Shown here piece after piece: positions 36,206-48,748 of a stretch of DNA of 64,000 nt. A program made the position numbers and the translations under genes. The notes below the pieces were generated by a model, which worked only from the letters and a program-made list of their open reading frames with translations, was not told the DNA's origin and searched no databases. How positions within the stretch are numbered: position 1 is the first letter of the stretch; each line of letters starts with the position of its first letter. The DNA is from Pseudomonas sp. MYb60 (lineage in GTDB: Bacteria; Pseudomonadota; Gammaproteobacteria; Pseudomonadales; Pseudomonadaceae). The stretch lies in the NCBI RefSeq assembly GCF_002979555.1, contig NZ_PCOZ01000008.1, positions 186,001 to 250,000 of the forward strand, given 5' to 3'.

Positions 36206-36760
36206 ATGAAACGCACCGGCCGCACCCTGGTTCTGGGCTGCCTGTTGCTCCTTCAGCCGCTGCTGGCACATGCACAAGCAGGCGGCAACTCGTTGTTAAT
36301 CCCAGCGATGGGTCGTTGCACCCTCAATACCCAGCCAGACAGTCAGGCCGAAGCCTTGAGCGCGTGCCAGAAACAGGCGGACGGCGGGGATGCGCAGGCG
36401 CAATACGAGTTGGGCGAGTACTTCCACGACAGCAAGAACCCCGCCCGCGACCTCAACAAAGCCTTGAGCTACTTCGAGAAAGCCTCGTTGCAGGGCCACG
36501 CTGAAGCCCAATTCAAACTGGGCACCATGTTCTTCCAGGGTGAAGGCGTACCGGCCAATAACGTCCAGGCCTACATCGTGCTGAAAATGGCGGCGGTCAA
36601 CGGTGCCGAGGATGCGCTGGACACGGCCGACGAAGTCGCCGAACACATGCAGCGGGATGAATTGGAAGTGGCGACCCAGGTACTGGGCCAGATCTTCCGC
36701 AATTACCTGCAGGAATTGCAGAGTGCCGATGGGCGCTCGCCGTTTTCACCCCTGCCCTGA
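36206..36760 (+). CDS. Exported Sel1-repeat protein
   Basis: 184 residues from the ATG at 36206. Signal peptide 1-24 (ends AHAQA), then two or three Sel1-like repeats: GGDAQAQYELGEYFHDSKN, YFEKASLQGHAEAQFKLGTMFFQGEGV and VLKMAAVNGAEDALD. Such repeats form alpha-solenoids that mediate protein contacts. The open frame extends upstream to 36146 but without signal-peptide or family features. The specific partner is unknown. Confidence 0.82.
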   Translation: MKRTGRTLVLGCLLLLQPLLAHAQAGGNSLLIPAMGRCTLNTQPDSQAEALSACQKQADGGDAQAQYELGEYFHDSKNPARDLNKALSYFEKASLQGHAEAQFKLGTMFFQGEGVPANNVQAYIVLKMAAVNGAEDALDTADEVAEHMQRDELEVATQVLGQIFRNYLQELQSADGRSPFSPLP

Positions 36761-36783
36761 ATTTATCTAAACCCTTCTTTCGT

Positions 36784-36857
36784 TATCGCAGGCATGCCAG
36801 CTCCTACAATCTGATGTGTGAATACATACAGGTGTCGGAGCTGGCTTGCCTGCGATG
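36784..36857. repeat. REPIN-like pair of the GGCTTGCCTGCGAT type
   Basis: Two inverted REPs: TATCGCAGGCATGCCAGCTCC (from 36784) and GGAGCTGGCTTGCCTGCGATGG (ending about 36858), with a spacer of about 30 bases. Fills the gap between the convergent Sel1-repeat and DUF1820 genes. Confidence 0.75.
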
Positions 36858-36878
36858 GACGCGACGCGGTCTGAAGCC

Positions 36879-37205
36879 CTACTTCTCAGGCATCGGCATC
36901 GGGAATGGCATCACATTGCTGGTGCCCCGCGCCTCGCTGATCTTCGGCGTCCCCAGACGCTCGACTTCGTCGATGCGCACAATCGAATGCATGGGCACAA
37001 AGCTGCGCACCACGCCTTCGAACTGGGCCTTGAGTTTCTCTTCGCCCGGATCGACGACCAATTGGGTGCGCTCGCCAAAGACGAATTCCTCGACTTCCAG
37101 AAACCCCCACAGATCACTTTGATAGATCTGCTTGGCGTACATCTCGAACACCTGGCCCTGGTTGAGGAAAATCACCTTGTAGATTGGAGCTTCACGTTTG
37201 GTCAT
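36879..37205 (-). CDS. DUF1820 family protein
   Basis: 108 residues from the ATG at 37205. A small soluble domain with YKVIFLNQGQVFEMYAKQIY and GFLEVEEFVFGE, ending in a Pro/Met-rich tail. The family is widespread in gammaproteobacteria and conserved beside miaB in Pseudomonas; its function is not known. It is divergent from miaB with about 130 bases between the starts. Confidence 0.85.
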   Translation of the reverse strand: MTKREAPIYKVIFLNQGQVFEMYAKQIYQSDLWGFLEVEEFVFGERTQLVVDPGEEKLKAQFEGVVRSFVPMHSIVRIDEVERLGTPKISEARGTSNVMPFPMPMPEK

Positions 37206-37336
37206 GGTGGGCGAATAACACATTGGGGATATAAAAGAGGGCGCGAACTATAGCATGGCACCCGATGCACAACGCTAGGAACCAATGGGCATGCCCCCTA
37301 TAATGCGCGGTTCTTTACCACCAGTTGACGATTCCC

Positions 37337-38665
37337 ATGGCCAAGAAGCTTTACATCGAAACCCACGGTTGCCAGATGAACGAGTACGACAGCTCGCGCA
37401 TGGTCGACCTGCTGGGCGAACACCAGGCCCTGGAAGTCACCGCCCGCGCCGAAGATGCCGACGTGATCCTGCTCAATACCTGCTCGATCCGCGAGCGGGC
37501 CCAGGACCGTGTGTACTCCCAGCTGGGCCGCTGGCGCGAATTGAAACTGGCCAACCCGGACATGGTCATCGCCGTCGGGGGTTGCGTGGCCAGCCAGGAA
37601 GGCGCGGCGATCCGCGATCGCGCGCCCTATGTCGACGTGGTCTTCGGCCCGCAGACCCTGCACCGCCTGCCGGAGATGATCGACGCCGCGCGCATCACCA
37701 AGTTGCCACAGGTGGACGTGTCGTTCCCCGAAATCGAAAAATTCGACCACTTGCCCGAGCCGCGCATCGACGGTCCGAGCGCCTATGTGTCGGTGATGGA
37801 AGGTTGCAGCAAATACTGCACCTTCTGCGTGGTGCCCTACACCCGCGGCGAAGAAGTCAGCCGGCCGTTTGACGACGTGCTGGCGGAAATCATTCACCTG
37901 GCCGAAAACGGCGTGCGTGAAGTCACCCTGCTGGGCCAGAACGTCAACGGCTATCGCGGCTTGACCGACGACGGCCGCCTGGCCGATTTGGCGGAGCTGA
38001 TCCGCGTGGTCGCGGCCGTGGACGGTATCGAGCGCATTCGCTACACCACCTCGCACCCGCTGGAGTTCTCCGACAGCCTGATCCAGGCCCACGCCGACGT
38101 GCCGGAGCTGGTCAAGCACCTGCACTTGCCGGTGCAGTCGGGTTCGGACCGCATCCTCGCGGCGATGAAGCGCAATCACACGGCCCTGGAGTACAAGTCC
38201 AAGCTGCGCAAACTGCGCGCGGCAGTGCCGGGTATCTGCATCAGCTCGGACTTTATCGTCGGTTTCCCCGGCGAGACCGAGAAAGACTTCCAGCAGACCA
38301 TGAAGTTGATCGAAGACGTCGGTTTCGACTTCTCATACTCGTTCGTCTACAGCCAGCGCCCCGGCACCCCGGCGGCCGACCTGCTGGACGAAACCCCGGA
38401 AGCGCTGAAAAAAGAGCGCCTCAATGCGCTGCAGCACCGCCTGAACCAGCAAGGTTTTGAGATCAGCCGACAAATGGTCGGGTCGATCCAGCGCATCCTG
38501 GTCACCGACTATTCGAAGAAAGACCCCGGCGAACTGCAAGGCCGTACCGAGAACAACAGAATCGTCAACTTCCGTTGCGATAATCCGACGCTGATCGGCC
38601 AGTTTGCCGAGGTGCACATCGACGCGGCGCAACCGCACTCGCTACGGGGCTCGTTGATCAACTGA
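37337..38665 (+). CDS. miaB: tRNA-2-methylthio-N6-dimethylallyladenosine synthase
   Basis: 442 residues from the ATG at 37337. A radical-SAM methylthiotransferase acting on i6A37 in tRNAs reading U-starting codons. The N-terminal UPF0004 domain carries the auxiliary cluster Cys C12, C49 and C83; the radical SAM cluster is C157, C161 and C164 (CSKYCTFC); a C-terminal TRAM domain covers about 375-440. An in-frame ATG at 37325 is an alternative. Followed by a REPIN and then the ybeZYX-lnt operon. Confidence 0.96.
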   Translation: MAKKLYIETHGCQMNEYDSSRMVDLLGEHQALEVTARAEDADVILLNTCSIRERAQDRVYSQLGRWRELKLANPDMVIAVGGCVASQEGAAIRDRAPYVDVVFGPQTLHRLPEMIDAARITKLPQVDVSFPEIEKFDHLPEPRIDGPSAYVSVMEGCSKYCTFCVVPYTRGEEVSRPFDDVLAEIIHLAENGVREVTLLGQNVNGYRGLTDDGRLADLAELIRVVAAVDGIERIRYTTSHPLEFSDSLIQAHADVPELVKHLHLPVQSGSDRILAAMKRNHTALEYKSKLRKLRAAVPGICISSDFIVGFPGETEKDFQQTMKLIEDVGFDFSYSFVYSQRPGTPAADLLDETPEALKKERLNALQHRLNQQGFEISRQMVGSIQRILVTDYSKKDPGELQGRTENNRIVNFRCDNPTLIGQFAEVHIDAAQPHSLRGSLIN

Positions 38666-38677
38666 TCCCTGTGGACA

Positions 38678-38795
38678 AATGAAGATCAACAGGTGGGGCT
38701 GGCTTGCCTGCGATAGCGGTGTAACAGCCAGCATCTATTCAGGATGTGCCGGCCCTATCGCAGGCAAGCCAGCTCCCACAGGGGTTCTTCATTGG
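38678..38795. repeat. REPIN-like pair of the GGCTTGCCTGCGAT type
   Basis: AATGAAGATCAACAGGTGGGGCTGGCTTGCCTGCGATAG is split over the left arm, and CTATCGCAGGCAAGCCAGCTCCCACAGG...CTTCATT forms the right arm. The spacer is about 55 bases. The outer AATGAAGA/TCTTCATT-like ends are shared with the element at 5976-6043. Confidence 0.78.
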
Positions 38796-38895
38796 TCTGG
38801 AGAGTGATGCCAGCCCATTTAAGTGCTTTCGCACACCGGCCACTGGCGTTATTCTCTATTTCACTTAAACAGCCAAAGGGCGGCTAAAAGCGACC

Positions 38896-39900
38896 TTGAA
38901 CGCACCCATCGTAGAACCCCATCGTTTTATCCTCGAGCCGTTTGAGGCTCCCCGTTTCGCCAACCTGTGCGGACAGTTCGACGAGCACTTGCGCCTGATC
39001 GAACAACGCCTGGGCATCGAGATTCGCAACCGCGGCAATCAGTTCGAGCTCATTGGTGAGGCCCCGCACACAAAATCTGCAGAAAACCTGCTGCGCCGTC
39101 TCTACCGCGAAACCAAGGGTAGCGAGCTGACGCCAGAAACCGTGCACCTGTATTTGCAGGAATCGGCTGTGGAAGACTTGGCCAACAACCCTGTCGCCGA
39201 AGCCAGCGTGGCCCTGCGCACCAAAAAAGGCATGATTCGTCCAAAGGGCTTGAATCAGCAGAAGTACGTCAAGGCCATCCTCGGTAACGATATCAATTTT
39301 GGCATCGGCCCCGCCGGTACCGGCAAGACCTACCTGGCCGTGGCCTGTGCAGTGGATGCCCTTGAGCGCGAGCAAGTGCGCCGCATCCTGCTGGTCCGCC
39401 CGGCAGTCGAAGCGGGCGAAAAGCTCGGCTTCCTGCCCGGCGACCTGGCACAGAAGATCGACCCGTACCTGCGCCCGCTCTACGACGCACTGTACGAGAT
39501 GCTTGGCTTTGAATACGTGGCCAAGCTGATCGAGCGCCAAGTGATCGAGATCGCCCCGCTGGCCTACATGCGCGGCCGCACCTTGAGCAACAGTTTCATC
39601 ATCCTCGACGAGAGCCAGAACACGACGGTCGAGCAGATGAAGATGTTCCTGACCCGCATCGGGTTCGGCTCCACGGCCATTATCACCGGCGACATTACCC
39701 AGGTTGACCTGCCCAAGGGCACCAAGTCGGGCTTGGGCCATGTGATTGAAGTGCTCAAGGATGTGCCGGGGATCAGCTTCACGCACTTCTCGCCCAAGGA
39801 CGTGGTGCGCCACCCGCTGGTGCAGCGCATTGTCGAAGCCTACGAGCGTTTCGAACACCGCGACGATGGCCTCTCCAAGGACGTTCGCCGCGATGCTTGA
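38896..39900 (+). CDS. ybeZ: PhoH-like ATPase YbeZ
   Basis: 334 residues using a TTG start at 38896 ([15 protein letters not shown]), the conserved family beginning; no ATG or GTG is available in frame nearby. PhoH-type P-loop domain: GPAGTGKT at 138-145, ILDESQNTT (Walker B) and [11 protein letters not shown]. It works with the ribonuclease YbeY in 16S rRNA maturation and ribosome quality control. The stop overlaps ybeY by eight bases. Confidence 0.93.
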   Translation: MNAPIVEPHRFILEPFEAPRFANLCGQFDEHLRLIEQRLGIEIRNRGNQFELIGEAPHTKSAENLLRRLYRETKGSELTPETVHLYLQESAVEDLANNPVAEASVALRTKKGMIRPKGLNQQKYVKAILGNDINFGIGPAGTGKTYLAVACAVDALEREQVRRILLVRPAVEAGEKLGFLPGDLAQKIDPYLRPLYDALYEMLGFEYVAKLIERQVIEIAPLAYMRGRTLSNSFIILDESQNTTVEQMKMFLTRIGFGSTAIITGDITQVDLPKGTKSGLGHVIEVLKDVPGISFTHFSPKDVVRHPLVQRIVEAYERFEHRDDGLSKDVRRDA

Positions 39901-40351
39901 GCTTGACCTGCAACTGGCCACCGAAGCGCCCGCCCCCAGTGAAGAACAGTTCCGCCAATGGTGTGCCCTGGCCCTGCGCCAGCGCACCGCCGACTCGGAA
40001 CTGACCATTCGTCTGGTGGACGAAGCCGAAGGCCGTGAACTGAACCACACCTGGCGCCAGAAAGACTACGCGACCAATGTGCTGTCCTTCCCCGCCGACG
40101 TACCGGACGAGCTGCTGGATATCCCGTTGCTGGGTGACCTGGTCATCTGCGTCGAGGTGGTCGAGCGCGAGGCGAAGGAACAAGGCAAGGAACTAGAAGC
40201 CCACTGGGCCCATCTAGTCATCCACGGCTGCTTGCATCTCTTGGGTTACGACCATATAGACGATGACGAAGCCGAGGAAATGGAAACACTGGAACAAACG
40301 TTGCTTGCAGAATTGGGTCATCCGGACCCCTACGCCGACGACGAAGCTTAA
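39893..40351 (+). CDS. ybeY: Endoribonuclease / rRNA maturation factor YbeY
   Basis: 152 residues from the ATG at 39893. The zinc motif [11 protein letters not shown] provides H111, H115 and H121, and the conserved NVLSFPAD is at 62-69. It takes part in 16S rRNA 3'-end processing and 70S quality control. Overlap with ybeZ by eight bases indicates coupled translation. Confidence 0.95.
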   Translation: MLELDLQLATEAPAPSEEQFRQWCALALRQRTADSELTIRLVDEAEGRELNHTWRQKDYATNVLSFPADVPDELLDIPLLGDLVICVEVVEREAKEQGKELEAHWAHLVIHGCLHLLGYDHIDDDEAEEMETLEQTLLAELGHPDPYADDEA

Positions 40352-40392
40352 AAACACTCAACTGTAACAACAAAGGATTCAGAGTAATCGCT

Positions 40393-41232
40393 ATGAGCGA
40401 AGACCGATCGAGCAACGGGCAGAAGTCATGGCTGGGTAAATTGACCCAGGCTTTTGCCCACGAGCCGAAAAACCGCCAGGAGCTGCTGGAGCTGCTGCGC
40501 GAGGCCCATCAGAACAAGTTGCTGGACAGCGAAGCGCTGGCCATCGTCGAAGGCGCCATCCAGGTGGCTGACCTGCAAGTGCGCGATATCATGGTCCCGC
40601 GCTCGCAGATGATCAGCATCAAGGCGACCCAGACCCCACGGGAATTCCTCCCGGCCGTGATCGACTCGGCGCATTCGCGCTACCCGGTCATCGGTGAAAG
40701 CCATGACGACGTCATGGGCGTCCTGCTGGCCAAGGACCTGCTGCCGCTGATCCTTAAAGAGAACGGCGACAGTTTCAACATCAAGGACCTGCTGCGTCCG
40801 GCCACCTTCGTGCCCGAATCCAAGCGCCTGAACGTGCTGCTGCGTGAATTCCGCGCCAACCACAATCACATGGCCATCGTGATCGACGAATACGGCGGCG
40901 TGGCGGGCCTGGTGACCATCGAAGACGTACTGGAACAGATCGTCGGCGACATCGAAGACGAGCACGACGTCGAAGAAGACAGCTACATCAAGCCGCTGCC
41001 AAGCGGTGACTTCCTGGTCAAGGCCCTGACGCCGATCGAGAACTTCAACGAGTTCTTCGACAGCGAGTTCTCCGACGACGAATTCGACACCGTCGGCGGC
41101 CTGGTGATGAGTGCGTTCGGGCACCTGCCCAAGCGTAACGAAACCACCGAGATTGGCGCCTACCGTTTCCGCATCCTGAATGCGGACAGCCGTCGTATCC
41201 ACCTGATCCGCCTGACCCCTATTGCTCGCTAA
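40393..41232 (+). CDS. corC: CBS-domain protein CorC/YbeX
   Basis: 279 residues. Two CBS domains (about 70-130 and 135-190; RDIMVPRSQM and MAIVIDEYGGVAGLVTIEDVLE) and a C-terminal CorC/HlyC transporter-associated domain (about 205-275; GDFLVKALTPIENFNEFF). Soluble, with no membrane DUF21 region. Known as a magnesium/cobalt efflux accessory, and by its conserved position between ybeY and lnt also linked to ribosome function. It ends nine bases before lnt. Confidence 0.93.
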   Translation: MSEDRSSNGQKSWLGKLTQAFAHEPKNRQELLELLREAHQNKLLDSEALAIVEGAIQVADLQVRDIMVPRSQMISIKATQTPREFLPAVIDSAHSRYPVIGESHDDVMGVLLAKDLLPLILKENGDSFNIKDLLRPATFVPESKRLNVLLREFRANHNHMAIVIDEYGGVAGLVTIEDVLEQIVGDIEDEHDVEEDSYIKPLPSGDFLVKALTPIENFNEFFDSEFSDDEFDTVGGLVMSAFGHLPKRNETTEIGAYRFRILNADSRRIHLIRLTPIAR

Positions 41233-41240
41233 GGAATGAC

Positions 41241-42764
41241 ATGCAGCGCCTAACCCGCCCCGGCTGGCCCGGTAATTTGCTGGCCGTGGTGGCCGGCGCC
41301 ATCACCACCCTGGCGTTGGCGCCGTTCGACCTGTGGCCGTTTGCGCTGCTGGCGGTAGGATTGTTCTATGTCGGGCTGCGGGAGCTGACACCACGCCAGG
41401 CCTTGGGCCGTGGCTGGTGTTTCGGTTTCGGCCTGTTCGGCGCCGGCACCAGTTGGATCTACTACAGCATCCACCACTTCGGCGGCGCTTCGGTGCTGCT
41501 GGCGGGTTTCCTGATGCTGCTGTTTACCGCCGCCATCGCCTGGTTCTTCGCCCTGCCGGCGTGGTTGTGGGCGCGCTGGCTGCGGCGCAATGAGGCACCA
41601 CTGGCGGATGCGCTGACGTTTGCCGCGCTGTGGGTGGGCCAGGAAGCGTTTCGCGGCTGGTTCCTCACCGGTTTCCCATGGCTGTACTCTGGCTACAGCC
41701 AACTCGACGGCCCACTTTCCGGCCTCGCGCCATTGGGCGGCATGTGGCTGATTTCCTTTGCCCTGGCCCTCACCGCCGCCCTGCTGTGCAACGTACCGCG
41801 CCTGCTGGCCGGCAAACGCAACGCCTTTATCGGCGCCGGCCTGGTGCTGCTGGTAGCGCCATGGGCCATCGGCCTGGCGCTCAAGCAGCATGCCTGGACC
41901 GCACCGTCCGGCGACCCACTGAGCGTGGCCGCCATCCAGGGCAATATCGAACAAAGCATGAAGTGGGACCCGGAGCAGCTCAACGCCCAGTTGGCGCTGT
42001 ACCGCGACATGAGTTTCACCTCCAAGCGCGTCGATTTGCTGGTATGGCCGGAAACCGCCGTGCCGGTGCTCAAGGAGTCGGTGGAAGGCTACCTGGGCAT
42101 GATGGGCAAGTTCGCCGCCGACCGGCACACCGCGCTGATCACCGGCGTGCCGATCCGTCAGGAAGTGCACCACCAGAAACGCTACTTCAACGGTATCACC
42201 GTGGTGGGCGAAGGCGACGGCACCTACCTCAAGCAAAAACTCGTACCCTTCGGCGAGTACGTGCCGCTGCAGGACATGCTGCGCGGGCTGATCGCCTTCT
42301 TCGACCTGCCCATGTCCGATTTCGCCCGCGGCCCCGCCGACCAGGCCATGCTCCAGGCCAAGGGTTACCAGATTGCGCCGTTCATCTGCTACGAAGTGGT
42401 CTACCCGGAATTCGCCGCCGGCCTGTCAGCCCAGAGCGACTTGCTGCTGACCATCAGCAACGACACCTGGTTCGGCCGCTCCATCGGCCCGCTGCAACAC
42501 CTGCAAATGGCGCAGATGCGTGCATTGGAGGCCGGCCGCTGGATGATTCGGGCCACCAACAATGGCGTCACTGGCTTGATCAACCCGTTTGGGCAGATCA
42601 CCGCGCAGATCCCACAGTTCGAACGCGGCATTCTTTACGGTGAAGTAGTGCCGATGCACAACCTCACGCCGTATCTGCAGTGGCGGTCGTGGCCGTTGAT
42701 TATCGTGTGTGTGCTGTTGTTTGGCTGGGCGCTGCTCGCATCCCGCATGTCCAAGACTGTCTAA
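41241..42764 (+). CDS. lnt: Apolipoprotein N-acyltransferase
   Basis: 507 residues. Adds the third acyl chain to the lipoprotein N-terminal cysteine. Membrane helices cover about 10-210 and the C-terminal end; a nitrilase-type domain lies between. Catalytic residues of the family are visible: Glu in VWPETAVPV, Lys in LKQKLVPFGEY and Cys in FICYEVVYPE. The last gene of the ybeZ-ybeY-corC-lnt run, and followed by a REP. Confidence 0.95.
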   Translation: MQRLTRPGWPGNLLAVVAGAITTLALAPFDLWPFALLAVGLFYVGLRELTPRQALGRGWCFGFGLFGAGTSWIYYSIHHFGGASVLLAGFLMLLFTAAIAWFFALPAWLWARWLRRNEAPLADALTFAALWVGQEAFRGWFLTGFPWLYSGYSQLDGPLSGLAPLGGMWLISFALALTAALLCNVPRLLAGKRNAFIGAGLVLLVAPWAIGLALKQHAWTAPSGDPLSVAAIQGNIEQSMKWDPEQLNAQLALYRDMSFTSKRVDLLVWPETAVPVLKESVEGYLGMMGKFAADRHTALITGVPIRQEVHHQKRYFNGITVVGEGDGTYLKQKLVPFGEYVPLQDMLRGLIAFFDLPMSDFARGPADQAMLQAKGYQIAPFICYEVVYPEFAAGLSAQSDLLLTISNDTWFGRSIGPLQHLQMAQMRALEAGRWMIRATNNGVTGLINPFGQITAQIPQFERGILYGEVVPMHNLTPYLQWRSWPLIIVCVLLFGWALLASRMSKTV

Positions 42765-42782
42765 CAGACCAACACAAAACCA

Positions 42783-42817
42783 AATGTGGGAGGGGCCTTG
42801 CCCCCTCTCACATTTGC
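42783..42817. repeat. REP palindrome between convergent genes
   Basis: AAATGTGGGAGGGGCC / TTGCCCCCTCTCACATTT: a single REP of the TGTGGGAGGGGGC type, between convergent lnt and the YdcF-like gene. Confidence 0.78.
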
Positions 42818-42826
42818 CCTGCGATG

Positions 42827-43588
42827 CTATTTATAAAATAGTCGATACCCCACCTGCCCCACCGCTTCATTGATCAATTGTCCGCTCTGCCACACTGACT
42901 TGAACTCCGGCATCCAACCGCCCAGTGGTCGGGCATTGTCCGCCACCAGGAAGCCCACCGGCGCAGGCACCACCTCAAAGCCCGCCTGCTCAAAGCTCCA
43001 CACGGCTCGCGGCATATGCCAGGCCTGGGTCACCACTGCCACACGCTTGATGCCTTGGGGCAGCAGAATGGCGGCGCTCATCTGCGCGTTTTCCCAAGTG
43101 GTCCGGCTGCCCTCCTCCTTCCAACGAACGGCGACGCCGAAATCCTCCCGCATCGACACCGCCATCAGCTCGGCCTCACTCGGCGGTGTGCCGTAATGCA
43201 AGCCGCCACTGGTGAGTACCGGCAGCCCGGAAGCCTTGGCCAGCCGCGCCGCATATCGCTGGCGTTCCAGGCCTACGCCGGTGGGCTGGTCGCTGCCCCA
43301 GGCCGGGTCTGCGCGCTCGCGTCCCGAGCCCAGTACCACGATGGCATCGGCACGCTGGGCCAGGGTCGCCCACTCCTCAAGCGCCAGTGGCGGCTCGGTC
43401 TGCAACAACTGCGCGCCCCCTGCAACCACGGCGGGCAGGCTGATCAGCCACATGCCGCCAAACCCCAGCACAAAGCAGCCACTCGCCAGGCGCGGGTGGC
43501 GTCGACGCAACCACCAGGCAAGTGCCAGCAGCAGCAGGAACACGCCCGGGGGCAGGAGTAGTTGTTTGAGGAAGTAACGAATAGGCAT
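42827..43588 (-). CDS. YdcF/DUF218-family membrane protein
   Basis: 253 residues. Two N-terminal membrane helices (about 10-28 and 37-57) precede a periplasmic DUF218 domain: ADAIVVLGSGRERADP, ERQRYAARLAKASGLPVLTSGG, RTTWENAQMSAAILL and RVAVVTQAWHMPRAVWSFEQAG. ElyC/SanA/YdcF relatives influence the cell envelope and peptidoglycan or ECA sugar lipids. The exact role is open. Confidence 0.85.
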   Translation of the reverse strand: MPIRYFLKQLLLPPGVFLLLLALAWWLRRRHPRLASGCFVLGFGGMWLISLPAVVAGGAQLLQTEPPLALEEWATLAQRADAIVVLGSGRERADPAWGSDQPTGVGLERQRYAARLAKASGLPVLTSGGLHYGTPPSEAELMAVSMREDFGVAVRWKEEGSRTTWENAQMSAAILLPQGIKRVAVVTQAWHMPRAVWSFEQAGFEVVPAPVGFLVADNARPLGGWMPEFKSVWQSGQLINEAVGQVGYRLFYK

Positions 43589-43678
43589 CGGGCATCTCCA
43601 AAGATGCCCGAAGCCTAAGGTGTAACGGGGTTTAACGACAATCTCTACGGTGACATGGTGTTGCTTTGGGGGAGTGAA

Positions 43679-43996
43679 TTACGTGTAGCGGGCGGACCGG
43701 AGCTTTTCCGGGCCACGACCGGCCGACAAGTCCTTGAGCCACACCACTTTGGCGGAATGCGTAGGCCCCTTGGCTGGCGGGGTTGCCACCCAGGGAGGCG
43801 CATCGCGCCCATTGCGTTCCAGGTAAGCCTTGATCAGTTCCAGCTCCGCACGGCTCAAGCCGCGCAGTTCCAACTCGACAGGCCGTTCATCACGCAATCG
43901 GCCTGCGGTTCTTGCTGCGTCCAATGCACGACCCAATCGGTCGATCAGTCCTTCGTAGATATCCGGTTTCGTTGCGATTCGCTGCGATTCAACCAT
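43679..43996 (-). CDS. Small conserved-position protein of unknown function
   Basis: 105 residues. It starts MVESQRIATKPDIYEGL and contains a helical region rich in Arg/Glu/Leu (about 20-65, VELELRGLSRAELELIKAYLERNGRD), then a Pro/Ala linker and a basic C-terminus. No signal peptide, membrane helix or catalytic motif. The codon use is normal for the window, and an ORF in this place beside leuS is, as I recall, also present in other Pseudomonas. It is divergent from leuS with a 260-base gap. Confidence 0.65.
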   Translation of the reverse strand: MVESQRIATKPDIYEGLIDRLGRALDAARTAGRLRDERPVELELRGLSRAELELIKAYLERNGRDAPPWVATPPAKGPTHSAKVVWLKDLSAGRGPEKLRSARYT

Positions 43997-46863
<2,867 letters not shown>

Positions 46864-46951
46864 TCGGATCGGGCGCGGGGCTCACGCTCCGCGCCGAACA
46901 AAGCCTTCAGGGCCTCGATAAGGCCCACATGGTTTCAAGGGGAGCAACACA

Positions 46952-47557
46952 ATGATCAAACGCAATCTGCTGGTGATAGGCCTTGCCGTAATGCTGAGCG
47001 CCTGCGGCTTTCAGCTGCGCGGTACCGGCACCAACGAAATGACGATCAAGGAAATGGACGTCAGTGCCCGCGACGCCTACAGCGAAACCGTGAAACAGCT
47101 GCGTCAGGTCCTGGAAAACAGCGGCGTTCACGTCTACACCGGCGCGACCTACAAGCTGTACCTGGCCGACGAAAAACAAACCCAGCGCAACCTGAGCTAC
47201 GCCAGCGCCGGGCGTGCGTCCGATATCGAACTGAGCAACGAGCTCTTTTTCGAAATCCAGGGCCGCGATCATCTGCCGCTGCTGACCGACACCATCCAGG
47301 TGCAGAAAGTCGTGAGCCACGACGGCAACAACCTGGTGGGTTCGGACTCCGAGTCCCTGCAAGTGCGTAAGGAAATGCGCCGTGAACTGGTACAACGCAT
47401 GGTGCTGCGCCTGTCGATGCTGACCCCTCAGCAACTGGAAACCCTGCAGCAACGTGCCGACGAAAAGGCCAGGGCTGACGCCGAAGCGCTGAAAGCCGCG
47501 CAAGAGTACGAAGACAACACGCCGAAACAATCGCCTGTTGAAGTCCCTGCCGAGTAA
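46952..47557 (+). CDS. lptE: LPS-assembly lipoprotein LptE
   Basis: 201 residues with lipobox LSAC (C18), then GFQLRGTG, the family's typical start. LptE plugs the LptD barrel that inserts lipopolysaccharide in the outer membrane. The C-terminus has a Lys/Ala/Glu-rich helix (about 165-190). Follows leuS and precedes holA, a conserved gammaproteobacterial arrangement. Confidence 0.93.
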   Translation: MIKRNLLVIGLAVMLSACGFQLRGTGTNEMTIKEMDVSARDAYSETVKQLRQVLENSGVHVYTGATYKLYLADEKQTQRNLSYASAGRASDIELSNELFFEIQGRDHLPLLTDTIQVQKVVSHDGNNLVGSDSESLQVRKEMRRELVQRMVLRLSMLTPQQLETLQQRADEKARADAEALKAAQEYEDNTPKQSPVEVPAE

Positions 47558-47562
47558 GCCAG

Positions 47563-47585
47563 ACGGGGCGCCCCAGGCGCCCCGT
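47563..47585. terminator. Hairpin between lptE and holA
   Basis: ACGGGGCGCC / GGCGCCCCGT, a perfect 10-base stem with a 3-base loop and no T-run. It may attenuate or stabilise the mRNA rather than terminate it fully, since holA starts only 11 bases later. Confidence 0.45.
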
Positions 47586-47596
47586 TCGCCCCGCCT

Positions 47597-48634
47597 ATGA
47601 AACTCGCCCCCGCCCAACTCGCCAAACACCTGCAAGGTGGCCTCGCGCCTGTCTATATCGTCAGCGGTGACGACCCGCTGTTGTGCCAGGAAGCCGCCGA
47701 CGCCATCCGCAGCGCCGCCCGCCAACAAGGTTTCGATGAACGCCAGGTGTTCGCCGCCGACGCCAGTTTTGACTGGGGCACGCTGCTGCAGGCCGGTGCG
47801 AGCATGTCGCTGTTTGCCGAAAAACGTCTGCTGGAACTGCGCCTGCCTTCGGGCAAGCCTGGGGACAAAGGCGCGGCAGCCCTGATGGAATACTGCTCGC
47901 GGCCCGCCGAAGACACGGTATTGCTGATCAGCTTGCCCAAGCTCGACGGCAGCGCGCAGAAGACCAAGTGGGGCAAGGCGCTGGTGGAAGGCACGCAGAC
48001 CCAGTTCATCCAGATCTGGCCGGTGGACAGCAATCAACTGCCGCAGTGGATTCGCCAGCGCCTGTCCCAATCGGGGTTGTCTGCCACGCAGGATGCGGTG
48101 GAACTGATCGCCGCCCGGGTCGAAGGCAACCTGCTGGCTGCCGCCCAGGAGATCGAAAAGCTCAAGCTGATGGCCGAAGACGGGCAGATCACCGTCGAAA
48201 CCGTGCAAGGCGCGGTGGCCGATAGCGCGCGCTTTGATGTGTTCGGGCTGGTGGATGCGATCCTCAACGGCGAACCTGCCCACGCCCTGCGCATGCTTGA
48301 AGGCCTGCGCGGCGAGGGTGTGGAGCCGCCGGTGATTCTCTGGGCGCTGGCCCGCGAGTTGCGAGTGCTGGCCAATATTGCCTTGCAGTACAGCCAGGGC
48401 ACGCCGCTGGACAAGTGCTTCAGCCAGGCCCGCCCGCCCGTGTGGGACAAGCGCAAACCACTGATGAGCAAAGCCCTGCAACGGCACTCGGCGCAACGCT
48501 GGGCGCAGCTGTTGCTTGAGGCGCAGCGTATTGACGCGCAAATCAAGGGCCAGGCAGCGGGTTCACCATGGATGAGCTTGAGCCGCTTGTCGTTATTGAT
48601 GGCCGGGCAGCGCCTGACCCTTCCTGCTGAATAA
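47597..48634 (+). CDS. holA: DNA polymerase III delta subunit
   Basis: 345 residues. Clamp-loader subunit that opens the beta clamp. N-terminal VYIVSGDDPLLCQEAADAIR (about 16-35), a middle AAA+-like region with ISLPKLDGSAQKTKW, then a helical C-terminal domain (DALRMLEGLRGEG-like region, PPVILWALARELR). Size and neighbourhood fit. Third gene after leuS and lptE. Confidence 0.93.
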   Translation: MKLAPAQLAKHLQGGLAPVYIVSGDDPLLCQEAADAIRSAARQQGFDERQVFAADASFDWGTLLQAGASMSLFAEKRLLELRLPSGKPGDKGAAALMEYCSRPAEDTVLLISLPKLDGSAQKTKWGKALVEGTQTQFIQIWPVDSNQLPQWIRQRLSQSGLSATQDAVELIAARVEGNLLAAAQEIEKLKLMAEDGQITVETVQGAVADSARFDVFGLVDAILNGEPAHALRMLEGLRGEGVEPPVILWALARELRVLANIALQYSQGTPLDKCFSQARPPVWDKRKPLMSKALQRHSAQRWAQLLLEAQRIDAQIKGQAAGSPWMSLSRLSLLMAGQRLTLPAE

Positions 48635-48748
48635 CGCCTCTCTCAAACACAGTGGATCGCATTTACATTGCCTGAAATTTGACGGCCTTTACAGCCATTC
48701 AATTTCGGCAGATTATTTGCACCGTTCCCACCCACGCGAGTAAAAACC

